Assembly (NCBI GenBank): GCA_902795835.1
Contig: CADBNA010000412.1
Location: forward strand, 1 to 6,003
DNA from: an uncultured Lachnospiraceae bacterium
Lineage (GTDB): Bacteria; Bacillota_A; Clostridia; Lachnospirales; Lachnospiraceae
Reading direction: 5' to 3'
Length of the DNA: 6,003 nt
In this document: piece after piece, positions 5,960-6,003 of the stretch
Position numbering within the stretch: position 1 is the stretch's first letter
How the letters are laid out: the number at the start of each line of letters is the position of its first letter
Program-made: the position numbers and the translations under genes
Notes under the pieces: model-generated
Database searches by the model: none
The model's input: only the letters and a program-made list of their open reading frames with translations
Told to the model about the DNA's origin: nothing

Positions 5960-6003
5960 ATGATTACACTTGATAATGTTACAAAGATATACGAGAAAGG
6001 CAC
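5960..6003 (+). CDS. N-terminus of an ABC-type ATPase, possibly cell-division protein FtsE (partial)
   Basis: The frame reads MITLDNVTKIYEKG and runs off the window end. This is the first beta strand of an ABC ATPase nucleotide-binding domain, with Tyr11 at the A-loop position that stacks on the ATP adenine. GGAGG (5949-5953) lies 6 nt before the ATG, so the start is secure. FtsE, the ATPase partner of FtsX in controlling peptidoglycan hydrolases at division, often begins this way in Clostridia, and a CdaR-ftsE-ftsX order is something I recall from Lachnospiraceae. Walker motifs lie beyond the window, so other ABC ATPases cannot be excluded. Confidence 0.75.
   Translation, partial: MITLDNVTKIYEKG

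Noticed and set aside
1..6003. CRISPR array, transposase, tRNA, rRNA, toxin-antitoxin or phage genes
   Set aside because: No regularly spaced direct repeats, no recognisable transposase or phage protein in any frame, and no tRNA or rRNA signature were seen.

Overview
The window looks like chromosomal DNA of an anaerobic Clostridia-type Bacillota, most likely Lachnospiraceae or a close relative. This rests on gene content and on remembered family resemblance, not on a search. The pointers are a GSIII-type glutamine synthetase, a type of class II aldolase common in gut Clostridia, a YegS/DagK-like lipid kinase, a CdaR/PucR-type regulator and strong AGGAGG-type ribosome binding sites. All supported genes are on the + strand.

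Layout: positions 1-57 may be the end of an upstream gene. Positions 77-295 hold a roughly 219-bp imperfect palindrome with 46-bp arms and two inner hairpins, resembling a small non-autonomous repeat (MITE-like). It sits just upstream of a diacylglycerol-kinase-family gene (338-1225) and creates a spurious in-frame N-terminal extension of that gene. A near-consensus promoter (1263-1291) and strong ribosome binding site precede fructose-bisphosphate aldolase (1324-2262), which ends in an intrinsic terminator (2280-2321). The following 336-bp gap is mostly filled by a second, unrelated long hairpin (2355-2525), ending a few bases before a T-run and a candidate promoter. Next come type III glutamine synthetase (2599-4710), a CdaR/PucR-family helix-turn-helix regulator (about 4830-5915), and the first 14 codons of an ABC-type ATPase, possibly FtsE (5960 to window end).

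The genes are housekeeping: lipid phosphorylation, glycolysis/gluconeogenesis, ammonia assimilation, and a regulator probably co-transcribed with an ABC ATPase. Aldolase stands as its own transcription unit, and glutamine synthetase probably has its own promoter. The parts the coding genes do not explain are the two large palindromic intergenic structures. No CRISPR array, transposase, tRNA, rRNA or defence system was seen.
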